From Massilia sp. H-1 (GTDB lineage: Bacteria > Pseudomonadota > Gammaproteobacteria > Burkholderiales > Burkholderiaceae_D), in the NCBI GenBank assembly GCA_024703915.1, contig CP087969.1, positions 4,526,001 through 4,590,000 of the forward strand: a stretch of 64,000 nt of DNA, written 5' to 3'. The notes beneath the pieces are model-generated. The model did not search any database. It worked only from the letters and a program-made list of their open reading frames with translations, and was not told the origin of the DNA. Below are positions 9,293-21,113 of the stretch, piece after piece. The position numbers and the translations under genes were made by a program. Position 1 is the first letter of the stretch. Every line of letters starts with the position of its first letter.

Positions 9293-9319
9293 GGTAAATG
9301 ATAACGATTATCATTTACC
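9293..9319. promoter_or_regulatory. Fur box, perfect 12-bp arms
   Basis: GGTAAATGATAA (9293-9304) and TTATCATTTACC (9308-9319) are exact reverse complements separated by CGA. The core matches the Fur consensus GATAATGATAATCATTATC. It lies 24 bases upstream of the PepSY gene and 168 bases upstream of the receptor gene, so it most directly controls the minus-strand operon. Confidence 0.88.
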
Positions 9320-9386
9320 GCGTCAAACGTTATTGCAACCAAGAAAAGTAAAGTTAAGTAACACGTTTGTTTCTATTGCAAAGATA

Positions 9387-9405
9387 AATGAGAACCATTA
9401 TCATT
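9387..9405. promoter_or_regulatory. second Fur box, receptor side
   Basis: AATGAGAA (9387-9394), CCA, TTATCATT (9398-9405): seven of eight arm positions are symmetric, with the same three-base centre as the first box. It lies 82 bases upstream of the TTG start of the TonB-dependent receptor and probably represses that promoter when iron is plentiful. Confidence 0.75.
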
Positions 9406-9486
9406 CGCATTCCATTTCAAGGCCAGCCAGCTGGAAGCGTCTTCCCAGCAAGCCAACCACGACCTTCAATCCGCTGGGAGAATTCT

Positions 9487-11759
9487 TTGTCTTACATCCG
9501 CAACCGCAAGCACGCAGCTGCACGCCAACCCCTGTTGACCCAATCGCTGATCGCGCTCGCCGCGCTCGGCTCGCCGCTGGCGGCACAGGCGCAAGAAGCG
9601 CCCAAGGAAGCCACGCTGCAGGAACTGCGCGTGACGGCCGCGCCGGATGTGCCGTACAAGGCCACCAAGGTCTCGTCGCCCAAGATCACCCAGCCGCTGG
9701 TCGACACCACCCAGACCATTTCGGTCATCAAGAAAGAGCTGATCGCCGAGCAGGGCGCCTCGTCCATCGTCGAAGCGCTGCGCAACACCCCGGGCATCAC
9801 CATGCAGCTGGGCGAAAACGGCAACACCAGCGCTTATGGACACGATCCAGATGCGCGGCTTTGCCACCCAGTCGTCGATTTTCGTGGACGGCGTGCGCGA
9901 CCTGGGCGCCGTCACGCGCGACGCCTTCAACATTGAACAGATCGAAGTGGCCAAGGGCCCGGCTAAGCCGACATCGGCCGCGGCGCCGCTTCCGGCTACA
10001 TCAACCTGGTGTCCAAGAGCGCGCAGGCCGACAATTTCACCCTCGGCACCGCCAGCATCAACAGCGGCAACAGCAAGCGCCTGAGCGCCGACATCAACCG
10101 CGCCCTGAGCCCGACCAGCGCCTTCCGCATCAATGCGCTGGCCCAGGACGGCGGCGTGATGGGCCACGACGTGGTCGAAAACCGCAGCATCGGCGTCGCG
10201 CCATCGTTCGTGTTCGGCCTGGGAACCCCGACCCGCATCACGGTCCAGTCGCAGCATATGCGCAACGACAATACGCCCGACGGCGGCATTCCGAGCATCG
10301 GCATCATGCTACTTCTATAACAGTAGCGACACCTCCGTGAACGGCGGCGCGTCGACACCAGCAATTTCTATGGTCTCAACAGCGACTACGAGAACATCGA
10401 CGCCGACATGGCGACCGTGAAGATCGAGCACGACCTGGTAGATGGCAGCAAGCTGACCAACATCTCGCGCTACGGCAAATCGAAGATGGACCGCGTCCTG
10501 ACCGGCATTAACGCGATCCGCGGCAATGGCAGCGCTAATCCGGCCCTGTGGACCATCCTGCGCACCCGCCAGTCGGTCCTGCAGGACAATGAGATCCTCG
10601 CCAACCAGACCAACGTGGTGACCGAATTCAAAACCGGCAGCGTGGGCCACACGGTATCAGGCCTAGCCTGGAATTCATGAACGAGAAGCAGAATTCCTTC
10701 GGTCGCGACGGCCTGGGCGTGATCAATGCCCAGCTGACCCCGACCCAGCAGGGCAATCTGTACCAGCCGAACGCGAACGATCCGGTGACCGGCCTGGCGC
10801 CAGTGACCAACGGCGCCTACACGCGCGGCGCGACCACCACGGCAGCGGTGTACGCCTTCGACACGCTCAAGCTCAATGAACAGTTCCAGCTCAACGGCGG
10901 CCTGCGCGTGGAGCACTTCAACACCGACACCAACGCCGTGACCGGCACCCGCGGCGCGCTGGTGACCCAGCCCTACCTGCAAGACGCGGACACCCTGGTC
11001 AGCTGGAAAGCGGGCGCGCTCTACAAGCCTAGCCGAGAATGGCAGTATTTACGCCGCCTTCGCCAACTCCAAGACGCCGCCGGGCAGCGCCAACTTCTCG
11101 CTGAGCGCGACCCCGGGCGCGATCAGCTAGCCCGAGCATGGCGCCGCAAGAGACGCGCAACATCGAGATCGGCACCAAGTGGGACGTGCTGGCCAAGACG
11201 CTGGCGCTGACGGCCGCGGCCTACCGCACCGAAAACCTGAACGAGATCTCGCAGCTCGACGTGACCACCAACACCTATGCGCAGCTGGGCAAGCGCCGGG
11301 TGCAGGGGATCGAACTGGGCATGGTCGGCCAGTTCACCAAGAACTGGCAAGTGACGGCTTAGCCTGGCGACCATGAAAACCTCGATCGTCGAAGGCACCA
11401 ACGGCAACAACGCCAACGGCGCGGCCACCCGCTGGTCGCCGGACCTGACCGCGACCATCTGGTCGAGCTACAAGGTGGACGACAAGCTGACCGTGGGCGG
11501 CGGCGTGCGCTACACCTCGGAGCAGAAGCGCCTGGTCGACCCGGCCGCCAACCCGGCCATAAACAACGTGGCCGCCATTCCATCCTACGCGGTGGCGGAC
11601 GCGGTGGTGGCTTACAAGTTCTCGAACAACGTGACGCTGCAGCTGAACGTCTACAACCTGTTCGACAAGTTCTACATCAACGCGCTGAACAACGGCGGCT
11701 CGCGCTTCACCCTGGGCCTGGAGCGCTCGGCCCAGCTGAGCGCGAACGTCGCCTTCTAA
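9487..11759 (+). CDS. TonB-dependent catecholate-type siderophore receptor (Fiu-like)
   Basis: Outer-membrane receptor of about 755 residues. The TTG at 9487 follows GGGAGA by six bases and opens a signal peptide ending in AQA; the ATG at 9388 lies inside the Fur box and is unlikely. Plug domain: TLQELRVTAAP (TonB-box region), SPKITQPLVDTTQTISVI, SIVEALRNTPGITMQLGENG, IQMRGFATQSSIFVDGVRDL, NIEQIEVAKGPAG. The barrel ends with LFDKFYINALNNGGSRF and the terminal SANVAF. At least six breaks (near 9838, 9962, 10305, 10662, 11030, 11359) fall where GCCGGC-like sequence is expected. Divergent from the putative reductive operon; both sides have Fur boxes. Confidence 0.9.
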
Positions 11760-11780
11760 AAAGTTAGCTCCAAAGCAATA

Positions 11781-11856
11781 ATTGCCCCACATTCGGGGTC
11801 AGACCTCGATTCTGGAATATTCCAGAATGGAGGTCTGACCCCGAATGTGGGGCAAT
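11781..11856. repeat. 76-base near-perfect palindrome with GGGTCTGACCCC-type core
   Basis: Two 38-base arms are reverse complements with one mismatch. The outer part is ATTGCCCCACATTCGGGGTC and the inner part GATTCTGGAAT meeting ATTCCAGAATG. It starts 21 bases after the receptor stop. There is no strong T-run, so it is not a typical intrinsic terminator, though it could still end transcription. The GGGGTCAGACCTC / GAGGTCTGACCCC core resembles interspersed palindromes common in Burkholderiales, often tied to REP-associated transposases; that link is recalled, not shown here. Confidence 0.85.
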
Positions 11857-11893
11857 TTGTATCTGTAGGGAAAAAAATTTGATCGACTCTTTT

Positions 11894-11921
11894 TTCACCA
11901 CGTGGGAAGTTGGGATACAAT
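11894..11921 (+). promoter_or_regulatory. possible sigma-70 promoter of the odh operon
   Basis: TTCACC (11894-11899), a 16-base spacer and TACAAT (11916-11921) lie about 150 bases upstream of odhA, downstream of the palindrome. The -35 match is weak. Apart from the palindrome and this site, I see nothing else in the 312-base gap between the receptor and odhA. Confidence 0.35.
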
Positions 11922-12071
11922 GTTGCGTGCTATTCTCACGCTCTTTGTCAGAATGAAGTAAGCAGTACCAGTCCTTCCCCACAACTTGATGTGCAATCCG
12001 CTAACCGGTCAGGCCGTGTCGTGGAAGGTTAGATTAACCCGCCAAACTCATGAAGGAAGAAAGGTGAGCAA

Positions 12072-14937
12072 GATGATGCAACAATACACCGCCAACTCCT
12101 ATTTGTTCGGCGGTAATGCACATGTACGTAGAAGAGTTGTATGAAGCCTACCTGGACAATCCAGGTTCGGTGCCCGACAACTGGCGCGCCTATTTCGACT
12201 CCATGCAGAATGTCCCCGCGGTCGACGGCTCCAACAAGCCCGACGTGGTCCATTCGTCCGTCATCGCTTCGTTCGCCGAACGCGCCAAGCAGGGCCCGAT
12301 CCGCGTGGTCACCGCTTCCACCGACCCGGACATGGGCCGCAAGCGCGTCGCCGTCACCCAGCTCATCGCCGCTTACCGCTACCTCGGTTCGCAGTGGGCC
12401 AATCTGGACCCGCTGCAGCGCCAGGAACGCCCGACCATTCCTGAACTCGATCCCGCGTTCTACGGCTTCACCGATGCCGACATGGACATCGTGTTCAACA
12501 TCAGCAATACCTACTTTGGCCAGGAAACCGCGTCCCTGCGCGACCTGCTCAACATGCTGCGCGATACCTACTGCCGTTCGATCGGCGCCGAGTTCATGTA
12601 CATCGGCGATCCGGCAGAAAAGCGCTGGCTGCAAGAGAAGCTCGAATCGATCCGCTCGACCCCGTCCTTCACGGCCGAGAAAAAAGCCCACATCCTCGAC
12701 CGCCTGACGGCTGCCGAAGGCCTGGAGCGCTACCTCCACACCAAGTACGTCGGCGCCAAGCGCTTCTCGCTCGAAGGCTCCGAGTCCTTCATCGCCGCGA
12801 TCGACGAAACCATCCAGCGCGCCGGTGAAAAGGCGTGCAGGAGATCGTCATCGGCATGGCCCACCGCGGCCGTCTGAACGTGCTGGTCAACACCCTGGGC
12901 AAGTCGCCCCAGGAACTGTTCGAAGAATTCGAAGGCAAGCACGGCGACGATCTGCCGTCGGGCGACGTCAAGTACCACCAGGGCTTCTCGAGCGACATCT
13001 CGACCGCCGATGGCGGTCCGGTGCACCTGTCGCTGGCCTTCAACCCGTCCCACCTCGAGATCGTCAACCCGGTCGTCGAAGGTTCGGTCAAGGCGCGATG
13101 GAACGCCGCGGCGACAAGGATGGCGCGCAAGTGCTGCCGATCCTGGTCCACGGCGACGCCGCATTCAGCTTACCAGGGCGTGGTCATGGAAACGCTCAAT
13201 CTGGCGCAAACCCGCGGCTACGGCACGGGCGGCACGGTCCACATCGTGATCAACAACCAGATCGGCTTCACCACCTCCGACCCGCGCGACGCCCGTTCGA
13301 CGCTGTACTGCTCGGACGTGGTCAAGATGATCGAAGCGCCGGTCCTTCACGTGAACGGCGACGATCCTGGAAGCTGTCGTTCTGGCCACCCAGATCGCAT
13401 TGGACTACCGCGTCCAGTTCCAGAAGGATGTCGTGGTCGACATCATCTGCTACCGCAAGCTCGGTCACAATGAACAAGACACGCCAGCGCTGACCCAGCC
13501 GCTGATGTACAAGAAAATCGGCCAGCACCCGGGCACCCGCAAGCTGTACGCGGACAAGCTGATCGCCCAGGGTTCGCTGCTTAAGTAGAGCGGCCGACAA
13601 GATGGTGTCCGCCTACCGCGACGCCATGGACAGCCAAGCAAGCACACGATCGATCCTGTCATCTCCAACTTCAAGAACAAGTACGCGGTCGACTGGCTGC
13701 CGTTCCTGAACAAGAAGTGGACCGATTCGGCCGACACCGCCGTGCCGCTGACCGAACTGAAACGCCTGGCCACCCGCATCACCACGGTGCCGGAAAACTT
13801 CAAGGTCCACTCGCTGGTCGAGAAGGTCCTGGCCGACCGCGCCACCATGGGCCGCGGCGAAATGAACCTGGACTGGGGCATGGGCGAACACCTGGCCTAC
13901 GCATCGCTGGTCGCTTCCGGCTACGCCATTCGCCTGTCGGGCCAGGATGCTTAAGCCGCGGCACCTTCACCCACCGCCACGCCGTGCTGCACGATCAGAA
14001 CCGCGAACGCTGGGATGCAGGTACCTACGTCCCGCTGTGCAACGTGTCCGAAGGCCAGGCACCGTTCACCGTGATCGACTCGGTCCTGTCCGAAGAAGCC
14101 GTACTGGCCTTCGAATACGGCTACTCGACCGCTGAACCGAACACCCTGACCATCTGGGAAGCCCAGTTCGGCGACTTCGCCAACGGCGCGCAAGTGGTGA
14201 TCGACCAGTTCATCGCCTCCGGCGAAGTGAAATGGGGCCGCGCTTCTGGCCTGGTCATGATGCTGCCGCACGGTTACGAAGGCCAGGGTCCGGAGCACTC
14301 GTCGGCCCGTCCTGAACGCTTCCTGCAGCTGTGCGCGGACAACAACATGCAAGTGGTCCAGCCGACCACCGGCGCCCAGATCTTCCACCTGCTGCGCCGC
14401 CAGATGGTGCGCCAGTTCCGCAAGCCGCTCGTCATCATGACGCCGAAGTCGCTGCTGCGTAACAAGGACGCTTCGTCGCCATTGTCCGAACTGGCCAAGG
14501 GCGCGTTCCAGACCGTGATCGGCGAGACCGACGACAAGATCGTCGCCTCCAAGGTCAAGCGCGTGATCGCTTGCTCGGGCAAGGTCTACTACGATCTGGT
14601 GAACAGCCGCAAAACGCGCGGTACCACCGACGTGGCCATCATCCGTGTCGAACAGCTCTATCCATTCCCGCACAAGTCGTTCGCGGCCGAACTGAAGAAG
14701 TTCTCGAATGCGACGGAACTGGTCTGGTGCCAGGATGAACCGCAGAATCAGGGCCCATGGTTCCAGATTCAGCACAATATCTTTGAGAGCCTGGAATCGG
14801 GCCAGCGCCTGGCCTATGCAGGTCGTCCTGCATCGGCTTCATTAGCCGTCGGTTACAGCGACAAGCACAATGCCCAGCAAAAGGAACTGCTGGAAACCGC
14901 ATTCGCCAAGCTCAAGGGTTTCATTCTCACCAAATAA
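12072..14937 (+). CDS. odhA: 2-oxoglutarate dehydrogenase E1 component
   Basis: The thiamine-diphosphate E1 decarboxylates 2-oxoglutarate and passes succinyl to the lipoyl group of OdhB. It begins MMQQYTANSYLFGGNA with AAGGTGAG just upstream. Landmarks: GMAHRGRLNVLVNTLGKSPQ, FNPSHLEIVNPVVEGSVKA, HIVINNQIGFTTSDPRDARS, CYRKLGHNEQDTPALTQPLM, the E1 C-terminal HGYEGQGPEHSSARPERFLQ and TPKSLLRNKDASSPLSEL. About 950 residues once read across breaks at 12116, 12835, 13098, 13168, 13373, 13580, 13635 and 13950. At 13950 conserved SGQDAGRGTFTHRH requires GATGCCGGCCGC but the text has GATGCTTAAGCCGC. Essential in the TCA cycle, so the breaks are almost surely sequence errors. Confidence 0.95.
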
Positions 14938-14996
14938 TTAGCAGACGCGCCTCGCCACGAGCGGGGCGCCACTAAAAACAAGATACGGAGTTTTTC

Positions 14997-16251
14997 ATGG
15001 CACAAATCGAAGTTAAAGTCCCAGTGTTGTCGGAATCGGTTGCTGGAAGCGACCCTCTTGGCATGGCACAAAAAGTCGGCCAGCCTATCGGCCATGACGA
15101 AAACATGATCGACATCGAGACCGACAAAGTCGTGCTCGAACTGCCAGCGCCTGCCCATGCGGCGTGATCACCCAGATCCTCAAGGGCGACGGCAGCACCG
15201 TGGTCATCCGGCTGAAGTGATCGCCATCATCGACACCGAAGCATCGGCGCAAGCGAGCCCGCTGCCGGTGAGCGCCGCCCCGGTGCAAGCCGCTCCTGCC
15301 GCACCGGCCGCCGCATCGGGTGGCAGCAAGGGCGACGTGGCCATGCCTAGCCGCCGCCAAGATCCTGGCCGATAACAACATGACCACCGCCGACGTATCG
15401 GGCACCGGCAAAGACGGCCGCGTGACCAAGGGCGACGTCCTGGGCGCGGTAGCTGCTTAGGCGTCAAGCCTGCCGCACCGGCACCGCTGGCGCCAGTGGC
15501 TGCCAAGCCTGCGCTGCAGCAGGTCGCCGCACCGAGCGTGAACCTGGGCGAGCGTCCGGAAGAGCGCGTGCCGATGAGCCGTCTGCGTGCCCGTATCGCC
15601 GAGCGTCTGATCCAGTCGCAATCGACCAACGCGATCCTGACCACGTTCAATGAAGTGAACATGCAGCCGGTGATCGACCTGCGCAACAAGTACAAAGACA
15701 AGTTCGAGAAAGAGCACGGCGTCAAGCTGGGCTTCATGTCCTTCTTCGTCAAGGCAGCGGTCGCGGCACTGAAGAAGTACCCGATCATCAACGCTTCGGT
15801 CGACGGCAACGACATCGTCTACCACGGCTACTTCGACATCGGTATCGTGGTCGGTTCGCCGCGCGGCCTGGTGGTGCCTATCCTGCGCAATGCCGACCAG
15901 ATGTCGATCGCCGAGATCGAAAAGAAAATCGGCGAATTCGGCGCCAAGGCCAAGGAAGGCAAGCTGACCCTGGAAGACCTGACCGGCGGTACCTTCTCGA
16001 TCTCGAACGGCGGCACCTTCGGCTCCATGCTGTCGACCCCGATCATCAACCCGCCGCAGTCGGCCATCCTGGGCGTGCATGCGACCAAGGACCGCGCGGT
16101 AGTCGAGAACGGCCAGATCGTGGTGCGTCCGATGAACTACCTGGCGATGTCGTACGACCACCGCATCATCGACGGCCGCGAAGCCGTCCTCGGTCTGGTC
16201 ACGATGAAGGAAACGCTGGAAGATCCATCGCGCCTGCTGCTGGACCTGTAA
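14997..16251 (+). CDS. odhB: dihydrolipoamide succinyltransferase (E2 of 2-oxoglutarate dehydrogenase)
   Basis: The N-terminal lipoyl domain has the modified lysine in IDIETDKVVLELPAP. An Ala/Pro-rich linker and a peripheral-subunit-binding segment (AAAKILADNNMTTADVSGTG) follow. The catalytic domain shows RLRARIAERLIQSQSTNAIL, GFMSFFVKAAVAALKKYPII and the active-site histidine in AMSYDHRIIDGREAVLGLV. Breaks lie near 15048, 15165, 15205, 15350 and 15458; at 15048 GTTGCTGAAGCG is written with an extra G, the same CTGAAGC error seen in odhA at 13372. Starts 60 bases after odhA. Confidence 0.95.
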
Positions 16252-16316
16252 GACAAGCGAGCGCGCTGGCAGCAGCGCGTGCCCATGCTGGACATTTTTT
16301 GAGAGGTTGAAGCACC

Positions 16317-16654
16317 GTGAATATCTCCGATGAAATCAAGCGTTTGCACGAACTGCATCAAGCGCGCGCTCTCGGCCGCCGAATTCAGAACAGGCCAAAG
16401 CCAAGCTGCTCAATGCCTCCGTCGATCTGAACAAGCCATCGTCCGGCAACGCCAACGATGACTTCGTATCCGATATCTCGCGCCTGCGCCGTTCGCGCTC
16501 CGACCGCTGGCTGGGCGGCGTGTGCGGCGGTCTTGGCCGCGTCTCGGGCATCGATGCGTGGATCTGGCGCCTGGTATTTGCCCTGTGCGTGATCTTCGCC
16601 GGATTCGGGATCCTGATCTATCTGCTGATGTGGATATTCGTACCAGAAGAATAA
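16317..16654 (+). CDS. PspC-domain small membrane protein
   Basis: A GTG start follows GAGAGGTTGA. The N-terminal helix (DEIKRLHELH, then LSAAEFEQAKAKLL) is a SHOCT-like short oligomerisation module. The C-terminal part has SDRWLGGVCGGLGRVSGI then one hydrophobic segment (LVFALCVIFAGFGILIYLLM), typical of PspC, a membrane protein tied to envelope stress in enterobacteria. Breaks near 16366 and 16386 (TTCGAACAG written TTCAGAACAG) fit the error signature. It sits between odhB and lpdA, 12 bases before the latter, so it is probably co-transcribed with the dehydrogenase genes; a functional link is not established. Confidence 0.82.
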
Positions 16655-16666
16655 AAGGAACAAGTA

Positions 16667-18104
<1,438 letters not shown>

Positions 18105-18129
18105 GTTGGCTTCAAAACGTCGTCCTCGC

Positions 18130-18159
18130 GAAGGCGGGCTCGCATGCGAGCCCGCCTTC
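18130..18159. repeat. perfect 30-base palindrome after lpdA
   Basis: GAAGGCGGGCTCGCA (18130-18144) followed by its exact reverse complement TGCGAGCCCGCCTTC (18145-18159). It starts 25 bases after the lpdA stop and can form a strong GC stem that may end odh transcription; a clear T-run is lacking. Confidence 0.75.
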
Positions 18160-18222
18160 ATGAGAGGGCGACGTTGGTTTTTGCTGTATCCCTTTTTCTT
18201 CGCGGTTCCATAAAGCGCTCCA

Positions 18223-19323
18223 ATGAACGTCCAAGAGTTCTACCAGCACTCCCTCGCCCAGCGCGGCTACCAGTCCGATCCGGCCCAGCAGCGCGCCGTG
18301 GACCGGCTGCAGCAGGCGTTCGAGGAATGGGTGCACTTTCGCGGACAGCGTTCATCGACCTTCAAGCGCCTGATCAACCGCCCGGACGTGCCGCGTGGCG
18401 TCTACCTGTGGGGTGGCGTCGGACGCGGCAAGTCGTTTTTGATGGACAGCTTCTATTCGGTCGTGCCGGTGGTGCGCAAGACGCGCGTGCACTTCCATGA
18501 ATTCATGCGCGACGTCCACCGCCAGCTCGACGACATGAAAGGCGTGGCCGATCCGCTCGACGACGTGGCGCGCAACATCGCCAAAAAATACCGCCTGATC
18601 TGCTTCGACGAATTCCACGTCTCGGACATCGCCGACGCGATGATCCTGTATAACCTGCTGTCGGCCCTGTTCGACAATGGCGTGTCCTTCATCATGACCT
18701 CGAACTACGATCCGGACCTGCTGTACCCGGACGGACTGCATCGCGACCGCATGCTGCCGACCATCGCCCTGCTCAAGGACAAGCTTGACGTTCTCAACGT
18801 CGACGCTTAAGACACCGATTACCGCAAGCGCGCACTGGAGCAAGTCGAGAGCTACTACACGCCGCTGGGCGCGACGGCCGACCATGCGCTGCGCACCGCG
18901 TATTCAAAAATCGCCGAAGTGGCCGATGAAGACCCGCACGTGCGCATCGAGGGACGCGAGATCCACGCGCTGCAGCTGCGCGCATGGCATCATCTGGTTC
19001 GATTTCGTGACCCTGTGCGGCGGTCCGCGCTCGCAGAACGATTACCTGGAACTGGCCAGCCGCTTCCACACCGTGATCCTGTCCGGCATTCCACGATGTC
19101 GGCCGCGCAGTCGTCCGAGGCGCGCCGCTTCACCTGGCTGATCGACGTGTTCTACGATCACAAGGTCAAATTGCTGATGTCGGCCGAGGTCGCGCCCGAA
19201 GAGCTGTACACCCAGGGGACGCTGTCGAACGAGTTTCACCGCACGGTCTCGCGTATCATTGAGATGCAATCGCGCGAATACATGGAAGCCGAACGCCGCG
19301 GCGCGGCCGACGCGCTGGCCTGA
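18223..19323 (+). CDS. zapE: cell division ATPase ZapE (AFG1 family)
   Basis: Begins MNVQEFYQHSLAQRGY. Walker A is YLWGGVGRGKSFLMDSFY, Walker B RLICFDEFHVSDIADAM, with sensor segment SFIMTSNYDPDLLYPDGLHR; the C-terminal half has EIHALQLRA, IIWFDFVTLCGGPRSQNDYL and RRFTWLIDVFYDHKVKLLM. About 366 residues, as expected for ZapE, which acts with FtsZ at the division ring in E. coli. Breaks at 18806 (VDAGTDYRK requires GCCGGC; the text has GCTTAAG), 18985 and 19092. It follows the odh genes on the same strand. Confidence 0.92.
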
Positions 19324-19345
19324 CTAGCACACAAGGATAAACAAT

Positions 19346-20012
19346 ATGATGCAACCATTCGAGCTGCGCGTTCTGCGCAGCGGGCTTCTACTGGCCGCCG
19401 TCGCCGGGCTGGCTGCCTGCACCACGGTGCTGCTGCCGCCGAACATCACGCCCGTGGTCGCGCCGTCCACCTCGGTGGCCGACGCCTAAGCGCCCGCCTC
19501 GAGAAAGTCAAGACCGAGCGTGCCGCCATCGAGGCGGAGTTTGCCGCGAGCGAGCAGGTCTGCTACACCAAGTTTTTCGTCAATAGCTGCCTGGACGAGG
19601 CCAAGGAAAAGCGGCGCAGTGCGCTGGCCTACCAGCGCGCGGTCGAGGTGGAGGCGGAGCACTTCCGGCGCAAGGCCGTGGTCGACCAGCGCGACCGCGA
19701 TGTCGAGGTAGCGGTCAAGGAGTTCGAAGAAGGCGAAGCGCGCGTGCCGCCATGCCGCCCGAGGCGCCGAAAGCGGCTGCCGAACGCAAGCCGGTCGCGC
19801 CGCGCGCCACGCTGGCCGAACGGCGCGCCAACCAGGACGCCAAACTGGCACGCCATGCCGCTCAGGAAAAGGCGGCCGCGCCAAAGCGGGCGGCCAGGGC
19901 CAAGGAATTCGAGCAGCGCCGCCTGGAATCGGCCGAGCGCCAGCTGAAAGTGGCGAAGAAGAAGGCGGAAAAAGCCGAGAAGGCGCTGCAGACGGTCGAT
20001 CCGGCCAAGTAA
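19346..20012 (+). CDS. putative lipoprotein with long charged coiled coil
   Basis: An exported protein of about 220 residues. The N-terminal hydrophobic segment ends in LAGLAAC, a lipobox with the cysteine near residue 29. The mature part reads TERAAIEAEFAASEQVCYTK then FFVNSCLDEAKEKRRSALAY, followed by a highly charged Lys/Glu/Ala stretch (ERQLKVAKKKAEKAEKALQ) predicted to form a long coiled coil. Two cysteines at VCYTKFFVNSC could form a disulfide. Breaks near 19488 and 19750. Members of this family recur downstream of zapE in related genomes as far as I recall; function unknown. It ends against a strong bidirectional terminator. Confidence 0.7.
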
Positions 20013-20024
20013 GCCTGGCAACGG

Positions 20025-20075
20025 GCCTTAAACGACATCGCCCCCTGCTAGTGCGGGGGCGATGTCGTTTAAGGC
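20025..20075. terminator. bidirectional terminator, perfect 21-bp stem
   Basis: The stem runs GCCTTAAACGACATCGCCCC and one more C (20025-20045), a nine-base loop TGCTAGTGC, then its exact complement (20055-20075). It lies between the convergent lipoprotein gene (ends 20012) and the phosphatase gene (stop at 20084) and can serve both. Confidence 0.88.
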
Positions 20076-20083
20076 AATGCGAT

Positions 20084-20890
20084 TTACACAGCGCGGCGCA
20101 TTTTCTCCACCACGTAGTTCTTCGGCTCTTTCGGCAATTTCACGAACTTGATGATCGCCATCGTGCAATTGTCGCCCTTGCCCTGGGCACGCTCGTTGGC
20201 TTTGTTGATCAGCATTTCGGACGCCGTGCGCGGAGTCGCCTTGCTGGTGACGGCGCCCAGCTCGGTATCGGTAAAGAAGTGCCACAGCCCGTCGGTGCAC
20301 AGCAGGAAGGTGTCGCTTACCACCACGTGCTCGTGGACGCCGATGGTGCAGAACGGTTCCTTGCGGCTGTTGCCCAGCACATTGAGCAGCAGTTTCGAAT
20401 GGCGGTGATTCTTGGCCGCTTCCGGCGGCAGCTTGTCGGTCGCGATCAGGTGTTCGACGTACGCCACGTCGTTCGAGCGCAGCACGCACTCGGATTTGAC
20501 GAAGTGGTACAGGCGCGAGTCGCCCACATGGCCCCAGACCGCGCGCCCGTCCGGCGTGATGATCAGGCCCACGAAACTGCAATGGGCTTCGACCTTGGTC
20601 AAAAACGAGTTCATCTTGATGATCATGTGCGTCTCGTGCACGATCTCGCGCAGCAAGTCGGCCAGCCGCTCGGTCGTCGGGCAGTCGCCCGGCTTGAACT
20701 CGTCGAACACGAGTTTGGCGGTATGCAGCACCTGCTCCGAGGCGGCCGAGCCGCCGAGCAAGCCGTCTGTCAATACGGCCAGGACGTACCCTGGCGCGCG
20801 GGCGCCCGTGAACAGGGCTGTGCGGTCATTTTGTTGCGGTCGGCTGCCAATGTGCTGTGCAGTACCCGCTTCTAGCTTGTATGGTGTCAT
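20084..20890 (-). CDS. PP2C-family serine/threonine protein phosphatase
   Basis: An intact 268-residue protein. PP2C motifs in order: SRPQQNDR, AVLTDGLLGG, WGHVGDSRLYHF, LLCTDGLWHFFTD and GKGDNCTMAIIKF, which supply the metal-binding aspartates. It dephosphorylates protein Ser/Thr residues; the cognate kinase is not in the window. No membrane segment is seen, so it is cytosolic. It is one of the few larger genes here with no frame break. It is transcribed alone, away from the DUF465 gene. Confidence 0.9.
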   Translation of the reverse strand: MTPYKLEAGTAQHIGSRPQQNDRTALFTGARAPGYVLAVLTDGLLGGSAASEQVLHTAKLVFDEFKPGDCPTTERLADLLREIVHETHMIIKMNSFLTKVEAHCSFVGLIITPDGRAVWGHVGDSRLYHFVKSECVLRSNDVAYVEHLIATDKLPPEAAKNHRHSKLLLNVLGNSRKEPFCTIGVHEHVVVSDTFLLCTDGLWHFFTDTELGAVTSKATPRTASEMLINKANERAQGKGDNCTMAIIKFVKLPKEPKNYVVEKMRRAV

Positions 20891-21113
20891 AAACTTGGCT
20901 TGTGTCCTGGCTGCGTTACCATATTGCTTTCTTCACTAGCCATCAATCTATATTGGCGGCAACGTCGGCGTATATTAAACTATGCACCGGGAAGCCCGAA
21001 TGTTGCAAGTGGAGACTATTTACTAAGCGACACGAATTGTTACCGATTGTAATGCGCTTCCGGCTCCGCACCAATGCCGCTACCGAAATATACCTGCCGG
21101 GAACCTCACCACC

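Noticed and set aside
9388..9486. ATG at 9388 as the start of the siderophore receptor
   Set aside because: It lies inside the second Fur box and gives a non-signal N-terminal extension; TTG 9487 has a ribosome site and opens a proper signal peptide.
11781..11856. Simple intrinsic terminator
   Set aside because: The hairpin is far longer than needed and lacks a T-run; recorded as a repeat, though termination is still possible.
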